From NCBI GenBank assembly GCA_937949785.1, contig CALEDH010000003.1:16527-80526 (forward strand): DNA of 64,000 nt, in the 5' to 3' direction. The position numbers and the translations under genes were made by a program. This document shows, piece after piece, positions 36,898-46,704 of this stretch; position 1 is the stretch's first letter; each line of letters starts with the position of its first letter. The stretch comes from an uncultured Sulfolobales archaeon (GTDB lineage Archaea; Thermoproteota; Thermoprotei_A; Sulfolobales; NBVN01). A model generated the notes under the pieces. That model searched no databases. It had not been told where the DNA came from and worked only from the letters and a program-made list of their open reading frames with translations.

Positions 36898-37941
36898 TTA
36901 GCTGATACTCCAATATTTCTTAACTACCTTTTTAACTTCGCTGACGATGTCCTTACCGGAAATTCCTGAGGTTTCAACCTCATTCACGTATGGTTCTAAG
37001 CCTGCTAAGGCGGCTATGGAATTTGGCAACCCACTACGTATACCTTCAGCATACCCACCTTCTAAGACGGCGATTAACCTACTGTTACATAACCTACTGG
37101 CTAAACCGTAGAACTTCTTAAAATAGTTGTAATATGTTGTGGCTGTAACTCTTAAGTTGGTGAGAGGGTCTGAGTAGTGGGTATCGTAGCCAGCTGAAAT
37201 TAACATATAGTCAGGTTTAATGCAGTTGATTAACGGCTCTAATATCTCATCTAATATCTCCTTATACGTACTGTCGCTACTGCCGCTTGGTACCGGTATG
37301 TTAATCTTAGTTCCCTCAGCCTCACCCGAACCTACTTCATAGATACTCCCTGTACCTGGGTAAATACCCTTCTGATGAATATCTATGTGGATGACTTCAG
37401 GCACATCCATAAATATCTCCTGAGTTCCGTTTCCGTGATGAGCATCTATATCAACAATAATTACCCTCTTAAAACCAGCATTAATTAAGCGTTTGGCTAG
37501 GACTGCAATGTTATTAAAGATGCAGAACCCAAGTGTGGGGGCACCTAAAGCACTGCCACGAATTCCTGCATGATGCCCTGGAGGTCTAACTAACACGAAC
37601 ACAGGATTATTGCTGACCTCCCTGAGTTCATAACTCATTACGGAAGCTGTTAGAGCTAACGTAGCCACTTCGAACGTATACCTGTTAACATAGGTATCAC
37701 CATCAACATAGTGAAAACCTTTAGACGATAATTCCCTTATATAATTTACGTAAGCTCTCTCATGAACCTCATACGGCAACTCATAGTCTAACCTATCCAC
37801 AGCCACCGATTTAAACTTCTGAAGTATGTTATATGTCTTCAAAGATTCTAAAGCATTTATCAACCTTGACGGCGCCTCCGGATGCGAGTAACCCTCACTA
37901 TAATGTCTTAGGAATCTCTCATCATAAACTATTATTACCAT
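36898..37941 (-). CDS. histone deacetylase/AcuC-family deacetylase
   Basis: A 347-residue class II-like deacetylase. Motifs are RPPGHHAG, VDIDAHHGNGTQEIF (zinc Asp and His pair), then GYDTHYSDPL and the ending LEGGYAEGI. Bacterial relatives are AcuC/HdaH and polyamine deacetylases. It may act on acetyl-lysine or acetylpolyamines; the window does not decide. It is not near the 2-oxoacid dehydrogenase operon. Confidence 0.9.
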   Translation of the reverse strand: MVIIVYDERFLRHYSEGYSHPEAPSRLINALESLKTYNILQKFKSVAVDRLDYELPYEVHERAYVNYIRELSSKGFHYVDGDTYVNRYTFEVATLALTASVMSYELREVSNNPVFVLVRPPGHHAGIRGSALGAPTLGFCIFNNIAVLAKRLINAGFKRVIIVDIDAHHGNGTQEIFMDVPEVIHIDIHQKGIYPGTGSIYEVGSGEAEGTKINIPVPSGSSDSTYKEILDEILEPLINCIKPDYMLISAGYDTHYSDPLTNLRVTATTYYNYFKKFYGLASRLCNSRLIAVLEGGYAEGIRSGLPNSIAALAGLEPYVNEVETSGISGKDIVSEVKKVVKKYWSIS

Positions 37942-38394
37942 AAGACAACACCTACACTTATAAGTTCAGCAATCCTAAATTTAATGTTTAACGCTAAAAC
38001 CGTATTTGCTACCTATAATACTTCACTACCATATTTACATGATTAACTTATCAGCGTCAACCTAACATTACATCTTCATCAAACTCTCATACCGCGTTGC
38101 AGATTACCGTAAACCCCATCCATTACTGTATATTGGGGTTCTGAGTTACGTAGTCTTTAGTAGACTTAAGTAGTTCTTAGGATTCACCGACCTTACCCCA
38201 TGTCAGGATGAACAATCTCCATCTCCGGTAGTTCTCATAGTAACTTTAAGGGTATAAAGTCTTCCACCAACATTAATTTTCTATCTTGGAACAGTTGAGT
38301 ACAGCGTACGGTCTATAAAACTTAATTTAACTTAAAACTACTGACGGCAGCATATACGTATTGATAATTGCTATTAGGTAGAAATCAGTTAATT
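37942..38394. other. intergenic stretch containing the short element copy
   Basis: The only recognisable content is the short copy of the repeated element (38140-38245). The rest shows no gene, tRNA or obvious promoter beyond A+T-rich runs. Confidence 0.4.
38140..38245 (-). mobile_element. short, internally deleted copy of the 16.6-17.1 kb element
   Basis: Left end CTGAGTTACGTAGTCTTT with later TTCACCGACC matches 16636-16687. Right end 38220-38245 matches 17032-17057. About 310 internal bases present in the long copy are missing. On minus, the remaining frame reads LL-stop-ELPEMEI against LLREHLEMDDE in the long copy, supporting common descent. Confidence 0.45.
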
Positions 38395-39105
38395 TTAATT
38401 CTTCGTAAAATCGTCAACATATCTTGATAGCCCACTACTACCTTTAGGCTTCTTCACATAGGGTTCTGTAATCACCTTAATTATTTTACTAGCTTTTCCC
38501 TCGCTAATTCCCTCAACCATTGATAACTCACTTTGCGATGCGTTAAAGATAGCTCTTAAAGTGCCGAACTTCTCAAGAAGTTTATGGGCTGTCTTAACAC
38601 CTACGCCGGGGAGGGATTGCAGTACGTATAGTTGCCGACTACGTATATCATCGGTTTTCAGCTTGACGTACCTTCTAAAATACTGGTATGATTTGAGAGG
38701 TGCTTTACTCCCGAATTTCTCGGCTATGTACTTGATCACTTCTGCGGTGTGCTCACTACCTCTGGTATAGTAGGGCGTCACTCTGAACTTTACTACAGCA
38801 GTTATTAACGCTCCCTCTATAGCTTTCCACCTATGGGTTAGTTGTCTAACCTCATCTAAATCACCCTCAACAATGAGCATAGGGACCTCGCATGCTTCTG
38901 ATAACTTCCCTACCTGCTCGAAGAACCTACCATCGAAGACTGACCTTATTAAGTCATCTACCCTCTTACGTTCTATAATTAGAGAATCGTTGATCACATA
39001 ATCACCTACTTCAAGCATTCTGTAAATCACTGTTATACCTAGGTTGCTGAGGATTTCAGGTATCCCGGAGTTCTTCTCTCTCTCATCAACGTATACTTTA
39101 ACCAT
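38395..39105 (-). CDS. xpf: XPF/ERCC4-family structure-specific endonuclease, short form
   Basis: A 236-residue XPF nuclease. The nuclease motif is SLIIERKRVDDLI (ERKxxxD) near residue 45, preceded by VYVDERE, and a tandem helix-hairpin-helix domain follows (LPGVGVKTAHKLLEKFG ... VEGISEGKASKI). There is no helicase half, as in crenarchaeal XPF, which cuts branched DNA with PCNA. The C-terminal SGLSRYVDDF could be a weak PIP box. Start set at ATG 39105, which begins MVKVYVDERE and overlaps the upstream DHH stop by only eight bases; the frame continues to 39141. Confidence 0.93.
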   Translation of the reverse strand: MVKVYVDEREKNSGIPEILSNLGITVIYRMLEVGDYVINDSLIIERKRVDDLIRSVFDGRFFEQVGKLSEACEVPMLIVEGDLDEVRQLTHRWKAIEGALITAVVKFRVTPYYTRGSEHTAEVIKYIAEKFGSKAPLKSYQYFRRYVKLKTDDIRSRQLYVLQSLPGVGVKTAHKLLEKFGTLRAIFNASQSELSMVEGISEGKASKIIKVITEPYVKKPKGSSGLSRYVDDFTKN

Positions 39106-40156
39106 ATCGAGAGCATTCCTCCAACCATCTACCGTTGTCAACAGTCTTAAAACTACCGAGTAATGACTTAAAAAACAGTTCTAAGGCTTTAAGTATTTTT
39201 TCAGGTTCTCTACAACGTATATAGGAACCGCTTGCTAATGAGTGTCCCCCTCCAGACCCGCCTAACTCATCAGCTAAGTAGGAGGTCAGCAAACCAGCTA
39301 ATGGCTTGCCTAACCTACTTACTACGTCTTCACCGACCCTTACGGTAACTCTGAAGCCTTCATCTCTACGTGTTAATGCTATAGAGATATCTGCGCCGTT
39401 ATCCAACAAACTTTTAAGCGCGTTGCTTTCATAAGCACCTATGCATGTAATAACTACTACATAATCATCTGCTTTGTATATACCAATCCTTGACATAGCT
39501 TTAAGCCTAGCAATTCTCTCAGAGTAGTCCATGGAGGTATGCTTGGATAGTAAGTTCCTCGCCTTGACGTAGTCACCTCCTAATCTTATCAACTCAGCAA
39601 GCGTGTTGAAGGTGGTTTCATCAGCTAAATGTAGAAACCTACTATCATGTAGTATCCCACCTATTAGAAGTGTTAGATACTCATCCCTCAAAATCATACC
39701 TAATGTTAAGATAAGGTAGGCAACGATCTCGGAGGTTGACTTCCTCTTAGGATCGTATAACTTCACGCTAGCTCTGCTGATTAACGTATTCACTTCATGG
39801 TGGTCAACTAATATGTAATTCTCTAACGCGTTAAAACGTCCTAACTGATCTTTAGAAGCAACGTCTACTACTACGTAGTAATTACAGCATTTATTGAATT
39901 CAACATCTTCGTATAGGTAGTTAGGTAGTATGTTTAGATTGCTCAGGAACGACCTAGAGGTGGCATCTAAGCCGTCAGGGGTTATGACGTAGACCTCATT
40001 TGAGGATGTTAACGTAACTATTACTTCACGGAGTACTAGTGCTGAGGCTAGAGCATCTAAATCGGCATTTCTATGGGTGATTAGGCAGTATTTCCCAGGG
40101 GTTAAGGCGTTTAAGAATTCATCTATGTCTAACCTAGGTAGTAACATTAGAACCAA
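39098..40156 (-). CDS. DHH-family phosphoesterase (RecJ/NrnA-like)
   Basis: A 352-residue DHH phosphoesterase. Motifs are HRNADLDALASA, VVDVAS, VDHHEVNT (the DHH) and the C-terminal DHHA1 motif GGSGGGHSLASG. Family members are 5'-3' exonucleases or small-oligo or cyclic-dinucleotide phosphodiesterases. It lies between DUF3194 and XPF, overlapping both slightly. The first few codons may be trimmed to ATG 40147. Confidence 0.9.
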   Translation of the reverse strand: MVLMLLPRLDIDEFLNALTPGKYCLITHRNADLDALASALVLREVIVTLTSSNEVYVITPDGLDATSRSFLSNLNILPNYLYEDVEFNKCCNYYVVVDVASKDQLGRFNALENYILVDHHEVNTLISRASVKLYDPKRKSTSEIVAYLILTLGMILRDEYLTLLIGGILHDSRFLHLADETTFNTLAELIRLGGDYVKARNLLSKHTSMDYSERIARLKAMSRIGIYKADDYVVVITCIGAYESNALKSLLDNGADISIALTRRDEGFRVTVRVGEDVVSRLGKPLAGLLTSYLADELGGSGGGHSLASGSYIRCREPEKILKALELFFKSLLGSFKTVDNGRWLEECSRYG

Positions 40157-40457
40157 CTTCAGATAGCATATACTCTATAAGTTTAAATACCTCACCTACG
40201 GTTTTATCTATGATTACCTCATACTCTAATGGGATAGGAACTGAAGATATGATTTCAACTATTACCTCAAACGTTATTACCTCATCCTTAACCGCTAGGA
40301 TTGATGTATTGACATCTAGGTTCTTCCCTAAGTTAATGTGGGAGGAAAGTCTTTCCTCGATAAACCTATTAGCTTTAGTTAATATATCCTCAAGAACTTC
40401 TTCTGAGATCCTCTCATAGCCTAGGTCTAGATTAACTACGTATTTCCTTCTACTCAT
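40134..40457 (-). CDS. DUF3194 archaeal protein
   Basis: A 107-residue protein, alternating alpha/beta, with strands ILAVKDEVITFEVIVEI and YEVIIDKTVGEVFKLIEYML. This is the conserved small archaeal family located between prefoldin beta and a DHH gene, as here. Overlaps prefoldin beta by four bases and DHH by 23, typical of a tight operon. Function unknown; Pcc1-like fold has been suggested for relatives (family knowledge, uncertain). Confidence 0.8.
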   Translation of the reverse strand: MSRRKYVVNLDLGYERISEEVLEDILTKANRFIEERLSSHINLGKNLDVNTSILAVKDEVITFEVIVEIISSVPIPLEYEVIIDKTVGEVFKLIEYMLSEVGSNVTT

Positions 40458-40831
40458 CCGGCCTTGGCCTGCTTTCCATAAATTTTAGATAGGTACTCAT
40501 TTACCTTATTTTGGAGTTCATTTATCTGATTCCTCAGAAGCTGTTCTTGCCTCTCTACGCTCTTCAATCTTAACTCAAGTATTTCCTTCCTATCGTTTAA
40601 TTCTTTAATAACATCATCTCTTTGAACCTTAACCATTACATGGCCTACACTCTTAAACACCACTCCGTTAGGGTCTATAGAATTCAGAACTTCTAAAGCC
40701 CTGTTAATCTCAGATAATTCGGTCATGATTAAGTTCTTCTCGTTTACAACCTGACCTAATTGGTTTTGAGTTTGTTGGTATCTTATTAGCATTTGTTGTA
40801 GTTCAGGAGGTAGTTGCTCGGTGACAGACAC
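40454..40831 (-). CDS. pfdB: prefoldin subunit beta
   Basis: A 125-residue coiled-coil chaperone subunit. The N-terminal helix LPPELQQMLIRYQQTQNQL, the hairpin NSIDPNGVVFKSVGHVMVKVQRDDVI, and the C-terminal helix with EQLLRNQINELQNKV are typical of beta prefoldin. It forms the jellyfish-like hexamer with prefoldin alpha to hand unfolded chains to the thermosome. In many archaea it belongs to the exosome superoperon; here a plus-strand acdB separates it from pcc1. Confidence 0.95.
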   Translation of the reverse strand: MSVTEQLPPELQQMLIRYQQTQNQLGQVVNEKNLIMTELSEINRALEVLNSIDPNGVVFKSVGHVMVKVQRDDVIKELNDRKEILELRLKSVERQEQLLRNQINELQNKVNEYLSKIYGKQAKAG

Positions 40832-41007
40832 ATCACATCACCTAAACCTCACTTTCTATTTTACTTAGAACTTATATAAGCTTAAAACGTTTTAGATAAA
40901 ACTAGCATGACGGTTCACGTAAACATAGCGTTTTAAGGGGTTTTAAGTAGTTACGGCTTAGGAGTAAGGTTTATTTTATTAACCTAAAATAATATGTGGG
41001 TCGGTCG

Positions 41008-41715
41008 ATGTACTTAACTCCTAATGAGTTAATTAAAAATATATTGAATGAAGGAAGAAATAGACTCTACGAACATGAGGCGTTCAAACTTTTAGAGTTA
41101 AGCGGTTTCCCAGTTCCTAGGACGGGCTTAGCTAAAGATGTAGGTGAGGCTGTGAGTATTGCTGAAGCTGTAGGGTATCCCGTGGTTTTAAAGATAGTCA
41201 GTCCTCAAGTGCTTCATAAATCAGATGTTGGCGGTGTAATACTTAACATCAACTCGTCTAAGGAGGTGGAGGAAGGATTTAATAAAATAATTAATAACGT
41301 TAAGAAGCACGTGCCAAACGCCGAGATCTACGGGATATTAGTACAGGAAATGGTGCCGCAAGGCTTAGAGACGATAGTAGGTTCTACGAAAGACCCGGTC
41401 TTCGGACACATCATGGTTTTCGGATTAGGCGGTATATTCGTAGAAGTTCTAAGGGATGTTAGTTTTAGAATAGCACCTCTAGAGTTTGAGGAAGCTCTTG
41501 AGATGGTTGATGAGATTAAGAGTAATAGGATATTAGCAGGGTTTAGAGGTAGCCCGCCAAGAGATAAGAAGGCTCTAGCAGAGATCATAGTTAAGTTGTC
41601 TAAGCTTGTGACGGAGAACCCTGAAATTAGTGAGGTAGACCTAAATCCAGTAATAGTGTTCGAAGAAGGTAAAGGTGCGAAGATAGCTGATGCTAGATTC
41701 ATCATATCTAAATAG
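41008..41715 (+). CDS. acdB: acetate-CoA ligase (ADP-forming), beta subunit
   Basis: A 235-residue ATP-grasp subunit of ADP-forming acyl-CoA synthetase. Conserved segments are EHEAFKLLELSGFPVPRTGLA, GYPVVLKIVSPQVLHKSDVGGVIL (with the swinging-loop His in LHKSDVGG) and PVFGHIMVFGLGGIFVEVL. It makes ATP from acyl-CoA together with the alpha subunit, which is not in the window. Start chosen at ATG 41008; GTG 40996 adds four residues. It stands alone, against the orientation of both flanking operon parts. Confidence 0.94.
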   Translation: MYLTPNELIKNILNEGRNRLYEHEAFKLLELSGFPVPRTGLAKDVGEAVSIAEAVGYPVVLKIVSPQVLHKSDVGGVILNINSSKEVEEGFNKIINNVKKHVPNAEIYGILVQEMVPQGLETIVGSTKDPVFGHIMVFGLGGIFVEVLRDVSFRIAPLEFEEALEMVDEIKSNRILAGFRGSPPRDKKALAEIIVKLSKLVTENPEISEVDLNPVIVFEEGKGAKIADARFIISK

Positions 41716-41763
41716 CGGATGAGCTCAAATAAGCAGCTTTAAAATTAACTCAGTGGTGTTTTC

Positions 41764-42006
41764 CTATCTTAGGTCTCTTACAATATCAATTGTTAACTTA
41801 ATTAACCTCATAGTTGAGTTAATAGTAGCTCTGAGTAGGTTTAATGTCGGTGCTTCAATAGTTATTATAAGTTTGCCCTGGGTTCTAAGTAAGACGGTCT
41901 TAACCCCCCTAACATTAAACGATTCTTCAGGCTTTAAAGCCATGTAGACAGCATTTAGCAGTTCTTCATCTACATTGTTAAGAGTTATGAGTGCTTTATG
42001 AACCAT
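41764..42006 (-). CDS. pcc1: KEOPS complex subunit Pcc1
   Basis: An 80-residue Pcc1, the dimerising subunit of the KEOPS complex that makes t6A in tRNA. LNNVDEELLNAVYMALKPEE and the ending TLNLLRATINSTMRLIKLTIDIV are family-typical. It overlaps the Brix gene by eleven bases, in the usual position at the end of the exosome block. Confidence 0.88.
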   Translation of the reverse strand: MVHKALITLNNVDEELLNAVYMALKPEESFNVRGVKTVLLRTQGKLIITIEAPTLNLLRATINSTMRLIKLTIDIVRDLR

Positions 42007-42544
42007 TTCTTATAACCTTCAAGATCTTTAGTTCGGGACCGCAAACTTTCCCACTACCAATACATACGAAATTTAAAGTGATGTGCTGTCCTTCGTATCT
42101 GAACTTCAGCCTAACCACATCACTTAACGTATCAGCTACCGTGTTAGACCTCACGTCTAACACCGTCTTTATAGCTTCTACTATATCTGTAGGTACTCCG
42201 CCTTCAATGCTTTCTTCATCTAGGACCAGTCCACACACGTTAAGCGGTCTTTGAGCTTCTTTAACTTCTCTAAGCAATTTAATAGAAGCAAGTTTAATTA
42301 CCATAACCCTTACTAATTCCCCATCGTTGTTTACGTAGTAACTAAGTGCTGAGGGATTACCCCTCCTCTCAAGAACTATTACCACTCCTCGGGATTCGTA
42401 GATACGTGCAATGTTAAGTAAGTCATCAAAGGTTTTCTTACCTCTATTAATTCTAATTACATCTTTAACGACAGATGTTAAATCCTTGACAAAACTCCTC
42501 GTCCTCCTTGAGGGATTTCTAGAAGTGGTTACTAATACTACCAT
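41996..42544 (-). CDS. Brix-domain protein (Imp4-like)
   Basis: A 182-residue archaeal Brix protein. The opening VLVTTSRNPSRRTRSFVKDLTSVV and the later RGNPSALSYYV are the usual Imp4/Brix signature. It is presumed to assist rRNA processing and ribosome assembly. Located between eL43 and pcc1, as in other archaea. Confidence 0.92.
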   Translation of the reverse strand: MVVLVTTSRNPSRRTRSFVKDLTSVVKDVIRINRGKKTFDDLLNIARIYESRGVVIVLERRGNPSALSYYVNNDGELVRVMVIKLASIKLLREVKEAQRPLNVCGLVLDEESIEGGVPTDIVEAIKTVLDVRSNTVADTLSDVVRLKFRYEGQHITLNFVCIGSGKVCGPELKILKVIRNGS

Positions 42545-42567
42545 AGCTACCTCAATATACGGACTAC

Positions 42568-42804
42568 TTAAAACTTTGATGTTGGTTGATATGCATCGCC
42601 TGCGAAAACCCTACCGCATTTACTACAGCTCCAGATGCCTACAGAAACCCTCTTCATCCTCACTCTTAACCCGCAGAACGGACAATAATATAGCTGGTAC
42701 TTCCTAACCATTATGCTGTTCCACTTCTTCCTGACTGAAGAACCGTAACGCGGTCCGAATCTACCAGCTATACCTACGGTCTTAGTCCTTCCCATTACTG
42801 TCAC
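42568..42804 (-). CDS. rpl37ae: large ribosomal subunit protein eL43 (L37Ae)
   Basis: A 78-residue ribosomal protein with the zinc ribbon CPFCGLRV ... CSKCGRVFAGDAY and the N-terminal GRFGPRYGSSVRKKW. Length is normal. The rpoP gene often found between L37Ae and Brix in archaea is absent from the 23-base gap here. Confidence 0.96.
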   Translation of the reverse strand: MTVMGRTKTVGIAGRFGPRYGSSVRKKWNSIMVRKYQLYYCPFCGLRVRMKRVSVGIWSCSKCGRVFAGDAYQPTSKF

Positions 42805-42911
42805 ACAATTTTACTTATCTAACACAATTATATAAGCCTTATTTAATATCGATCCGTATGTTTGATGTAGTGGTCTTGGTATGCTTCACATATCAATGGT
42901 TAGCTAGTAGT

Positions 42912-43754
42912 TTATGAATCCTTCAGTAAGGCCTTAACGATAGAGAGTATTTCCTTCCCTTTATTCAACGCCATATTTACTAGTAGTGGTAGTTCATCCT
43001 CAGCTAAATACCCCATACCCGACTTCTGTAGTCCGGCTATTAATCCATCATCGGTGACTGCCACCGAGAACTTAGAGTCTAGTAGGGATTCTTCTTCAAG
43101 GTCAGGGTCTACTAGTACGTAATTACCTATCTTACCTATAGTTACTGTAACCACCGACCTGTTTAATAATGGTTGTTCCTTTCTGTTATTCCTATCTACG
43201 ACTATTTCGCCAGTATCCCTCACCTCAACTTCAGGGAGTTTAGTTAGCATTAACGCTGCTAAGGCCCCTATAGACGATGCGTCGGTTAGGTTTCCATCAT
43301 GGTCTAATACGTATATATCTACCCATATATTCCAGACTTTTTTCCCAGGTATGATTACTAGCTTAGATAGGTCTACGGCCCTAGCTTCCCTAATACCCCT
43401 GTCTACAACTCTTGATAGCTCTATAGCGTTTTCATCAGGCGGTCCAGGCTCAAAGACAGGCGATGCTGTAGGTACAAACTCTGCGTTAACCATCAAGTTA
43501 CCCTCGCTCGGTGTGTCGGGGAACGGTGAACCGACCTCTAATTTAATTCCAGTTAATACCTGGGTATTACCTAATTTAACCAACACCGAACTATCAGCAT
43601 TAGGAATGTAGTTCTTAATTACTGTGATAGGCCTGACCTCATCAACTTTCCTACCATTGGGTCTTACCCCTCTACCTAACATTGAAATTATAACATCGCT
43701 CTTTAACTTCGGTATGAGGAACTCTGCTGACGGTGTTACTGACATAGCATTCAC
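42912..43754 (-). CDS. rrp42: exosome subunit Rrp42
   Basis: A 280-residue RNase PH-fold subunit of the archaeal exosome. It is the structural partner of Rrp41, which carries the phosphorolytic site. [18 protein letters not shown], then [14 protein letters not shown], are typical. Its start overlaps the Rrp41 stop by four bases. Confidence 0.95.
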   Translation of the reverse strand: MNAMSVTPSAEFLIPKLKSDVIISMLGRGVRPNGRKVDEVRPITVIKNYIPNADSSVLVKLGNTQVLTGIKLEVGSPFPDTPSEGNLMVNAEFVPTASPVFEPGPPDENAIELSRVVDRGIREARAVDLSKLVIIPGKKVWNIWVDIYVLDHDGNLTDASSIGALAALMLTKLPEVEVRDTGEIVVDRNNRKEQPLLNRSVVTVTIGKIGNYVLVDPDLEEESLLDSKFSVAVTDDGLIAGLQKSGMGYLAEDELPLLVNMALNKGKEILSIVKALLKDS

Positions 43755-44479
43755 TCCTCAACTTTAACGTCTAAGTATTTCTTTTTAAGCGCCTCTTTCT
43801 GCATTTCATGAATTACTTCTACACCCTTCCTAGCCAATTCTAATGCCTGCGTAAATTCCCCAGGGGTTAAGACTCCATTTAATTGTAACAAGGTTATCTG
43901 ACGAAGTGATGGTGCGATAGCTACCGGCATATCTGCCTCTCCATACATATCCTCCACCTCATCAATATCTAAGGCTAAATATCCATCGATCTTACCGACA
44001 GCGACCCCAGCCACTAAACCCTTCATTGGAATGCCTGCTTCAGCTAGTGCTAGGGACGCAGCAGTAACGCTAGCTGTTCTAGTACCTCCATCAGCATTTA
44101 TGACCTCTATGAAGACATCTATTGAGGTTCTGGGATATAGTTCGGATATGATCACAGGCTCTAAAGCCTCTCTAATTACCTTAGACAGTTCTATCTCCCT
44201 CCTACTTAATGTAGGGCTCTTACGCTCGTATGTAGAGAATGAGGCCATATGATACCTACACCTAATTACAGCCCTATTAGGCAGTAATATATGTTTCATT
44301 TGAGGCTCTCTTGGACCATATACAGCTGCTAATACCTTAGTCCTACCATATTCGACTAGGGCTGAGCCGTTAGCATTCTTCAACACCCCGACGGAGATGG
44401 TTATAGGTCTTAACTCATCTAATCTCCTACCATCATGTCTTAAACCTCCCTCTACTAATTTAACTTTACCTTTACCCAC
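43751..44479 (-). CDS. rrp41: exosome subunit Rrp41
   Basis: A 242-residue catalytic RNase PH subunit. [14 protein letters not shown], then [20 protein letters not shown], then [22 protein letters not shown] (active-site region) and the [18 protein letters not shown] stretch are all present. It forms the hexameric ring with Rrp42 and degrades RNA from the 3' end. Overlaps Rrp4 by eight bases. Confidence 0.96.
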   Translation of the reverse strand: MGKGKVKLVEGGLRHDGRRLDELRPITISVGVLKNANGSALVEYGRTKVLAAVYGPREPQMKHILLPNRAVIRCRYHMASFSTYERKSPTLSRREIELSKVIREALEPVIISELYPRTSIDVFIEVINADGGTRTASVTAASLALAEAGIPMKGLVAGVAVGKIDGYLALDIDEVEDMYGEADMPVAIAPSLRQITLLQLNGVLTPGEFTQALELARKGVEVIHEMQKEALKKKYLDVKVEE

Positions 44480-45194
44480 TAAACAATCCCCTCCTCACTT
44501 TCTCCTTAATAATAAATTCTTTAATCCTATCTGTGAGTCCGGGTATGTGTGCTTCTTTCTCTATCTTCTTAATCGACATTATAGCTATTTCCTTGAAGTC
44601 GTTGTTTGGGCAATTATCAACTAATATTCTACCGTTCTGAGCTACTACGACCTCACACTTACATTCATTTAGAAGCAATTGCAGCATAGAACCTTTCTTA
44701 CCTATAACCCTGGGGACCTTAGCAGAATCGATCTCGACTAAAGAACCCTTATTAATCTTACCGAAACCCTTACCCTTAACAGTTAGCGTTGTAGCCCTAC
44801 CCCTACCGACGTTTTCAACCTTCGCAAGTATTACATCACCAACATCTAAGTGGTCGGAAAGCATTTCACGTCCTGGGTTGAGGGGTCTGCCTAGTAGGTC
44901 TGAGGCGTAGAGGATTGCAGTATGCGGCGCTCTTATGTCTACTTCCCAACTATTAGTACCGGTAGATACTACGATCCCGATAACTACATCGCCTACCTTA
45001 GGATAGTAAAAACCTTCTAATGGGATTACACCGATCTTATCGCCTTCGACGTCAGCTAACCCAACTACAGCTGAGTAATATTTACCGTCTAAGCTATACA
45101 CTGTTATAGGGGTTGTTATCGTTAACTTACCTCTGCCTAGGAGTTGTCCAGGGGTCACTAACTCCCTATTCTGTACGTATACGGAAGACTCCAT
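44472..45194 (-). CDS. rrp4: exosome subunit Rrp4
   Basis: A 240-residue cap subunit with an N-terminal domain ([11 protein letters not shown]), a central S1 domain ([29 protein letters not shown]), and a C-terminal KH domain ([25 protein letters not shown]). Binds RNA at the entry of the exosome. Its start is directly against the SBDS stop. Confidence 0.95.
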   Translation of the reverse strand: MESSVYVQNRELVTPGQLLGRGKLTITTPITVYSLDGKYYSAVVGLADVEGDKIGVIPLEGFYYPKVGDVVIGIVVSTGTNSWEVDIRAPHTAILYASDLLGRPLNPGREMLSDHLDVGDVILAKVENVGRGRATTLTVKGKGFGKINKGSLVEIDSAKVPRVIGKKGSMLQLLLNECKCEVVVAQNGRILVDNCPNNDFKEIAIMSIKKIEKEAHIPGLTDRIKEFIIKEKVRRGLFSG

Positions 45195-45893
45195 CTAAGC
45201 CACCTTAATACTTACTTCGGCATTACCTCTACATAAGGAGTTAACCTTATCTATGACTTCTGTTTGAAGGCCTGCAGGTATTTCTAATTCAATAATTAAC
45301 GACCCATCTGAAAGCCATTGCTGGTTTTTAACATCGCCTAACTTCTTAACATCGCCATAGACCTTCTTAGAGTGTTCAGGCGGGATCTTAACCGTTATTA
45401 AAGCTCTAGCAACCTTTATCGGTATGTACTTAGAGACCTCCCTAATAATATGCATGGATTGCTCCTCAACACTCTTATATAAGTCGACACCGATCTTAGC
45501 CTCCTCCATAGCTTTTTCAATACGTTGTGGTGGTATGGGCACTTTAGTCTTAGGGTCTATAACCGATTTAGCTATGTAGTTCACGATCTGCTTCTTCTTG
45601 GCGTCTAGTAATGCCCTCCTCTGATCTGTGGTGAGTTGTAATTCCCCTTTCCTTACAATTTCAGTAGCTATTGATACTACGTCCTCAGTTCCAAAAACTT
45701 TCTTTAATTCATCGGGTGATGATTTCAAACCCTTCTTCACATCTTTATATATGAAATCGCTGACTAAGAGATCATCTATGCTAACTTTCTTATCTCCTTC
45801 TCTAAACCTTAGAGCCAGATCAGGCTTCACAAGTACTTCAAATCTAAAGCCTTTAGACTCATACCTGGCGATGACATATTCCTTACCACTCAT
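45195..45893 (-). CDS. SBDS-family ribosome maturation protein
   Basis: A 232-residue three-domain protein of the Shwachman-Bodian-Diamond family. YVIARYESKGFRFEVLVKPDLALRFREG opens it. The middle helical domain and a ferredoxin-like C-terminus follow. It helps release the anti-association factor aIF6 from 50S subunits. Overlaps the psmA stop by four bases. Confidence 0.95.
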   Translation of the reverse strand: MSGKEYVIARYESKGFRFEVLVKPDLALRFREGDKKVSIDDLLVSDFIYKDVKKGLKSSPDELKKVFGTEDVVSIATEIVRKGELQLTTDQRRALLDAKKKQIVNYIAKSVIDPKTKVPIPPQRIEKAMEEAKIGVDLYKSVEEQSMHIIREVSKYIPIKVARALITVKIPPEHSKKVYGDVKKLGDVKNQQWLSDGSLIIELEIPAGLQTEVIDKVNSLCRGNAEVSIKVA

Positions 45894-46621
45894 TTATTTA
45901 CCCCTGCTTCAACGATGTGCTGCGCTAACTCACTTACCGATAACTTCTTGAATTCCTTCTCCTGAATGGTTATATATCCTAACTCAACACCTTCAGGGGT
46001 TAAAGGACTTTCAGAGGCAGCTCTTAACGCTCTCAAGCCTAAGGTAACTAGGTCCTTAAGACGTAGGTCACTGCCGTAGTTCTTCTCAAGGAATTCCATA
46101 ACTTGCTGCTCACCAGCCCCCATAGCCATTGCTAGGTAGCTGAAGTAATATCCGTTAGTCTCAGTCTTGAATAAGTTCACACCCTTCCTATCCACTCCTA
46201 AAAAAATCAATGAAACGCCGAAAGGCCTTACACCAGCATGTTGAGTGTAGAGTTGTTTAATATCGCAGACAGCTCTAACCAACATCTCCACATCTGCTGG
46301 TTCATCATATATGAATCTATGGGTGAATGCCTGCCTCCTAGCATAATCTATTAGCACTCTACCATCAGCAGCTAACCCAGCAAAACTCGCACCTACATGT
46401 GTATCTATTAGGAATATCTTCTCTATGGAGCTAAGGTCTACTAACTGAGTAACTCTTTTCTTCTCAGCTAATATCACACCGCATTCATTTAACTTAATAC
46501 CTATGGTCGTCCATCCCTTCCTTACGTTCTCAGCAGCGTATTCAACCTGATATAATTTACCGTCAGGTGAGAATACCGTGATCGCTCTATCATATCCCAT
46601 TGCAGGCGGTCCGAAAGCCAA
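45890..46621 (-). CDS. psmA: proteasome subunit alpha
   Basis: A 243-residue alpha subunit of the 20S proteasome. The N-terminal gating tail and helix GYDRAITVFSPDGKLYQVEYAAENVRKG are diagnostic. It lacks a processed Thr active site, as expected for alpha. TTG at 46621 is taken as the start, five bases after AGGTG; no ATG is nearby. It heads the minus-strand block through pcc1. Confidence 0.96.
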   Translation of the reverse strand: MAFGPPAMGYDRAITVFSPDGKLYQVEYAAENVRKGWTTIGIKLNECGVILAEKKRVTQLVDLSSIEKIFLIDTHVGASFAGLAADGRVLIDYARRQAFTHRFIYDEPADVEMLVRAVCDIKQLYTQHAGVRPFGVSLIFLGVDRKGVNLFKTETNGYYFSYLAMAMGAGEQQVMEFLEKNYGSDLRLKDLVTLGLRALRAASESPLTPEGVELGYITIQEKEFKKLSVSELAQHIVEAGVNK

Positions 46622-46652
46622 ATTAACACCTACTACAGTTTACAACATTTAT

Positions 46653-46671
46653 ATTATTAAGCTTTAAATTA
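46653..46671. promoter_or_regulatory. A+T-rich divergent promoter region between psmA and the DUF1152 gene
   Basis: TTATTAAGCTTTAAATTA lies about 35-50 bases from each start. Its TTTAAA is near-symmetric and could serve either or both transcription directions. Inferred from position and composition. Confidence 0.35.
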
Positions 46672-46704
46672 CATCGGTCTAATGTAATTTAAGGACTTAC
46701 CATA

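Noticed and set aside
44397..44624. Plus-strand frame across the rrp41/rrp4 junction.
   Set aside because: Antisense to two firm exosome genes and without a recognisable motif.
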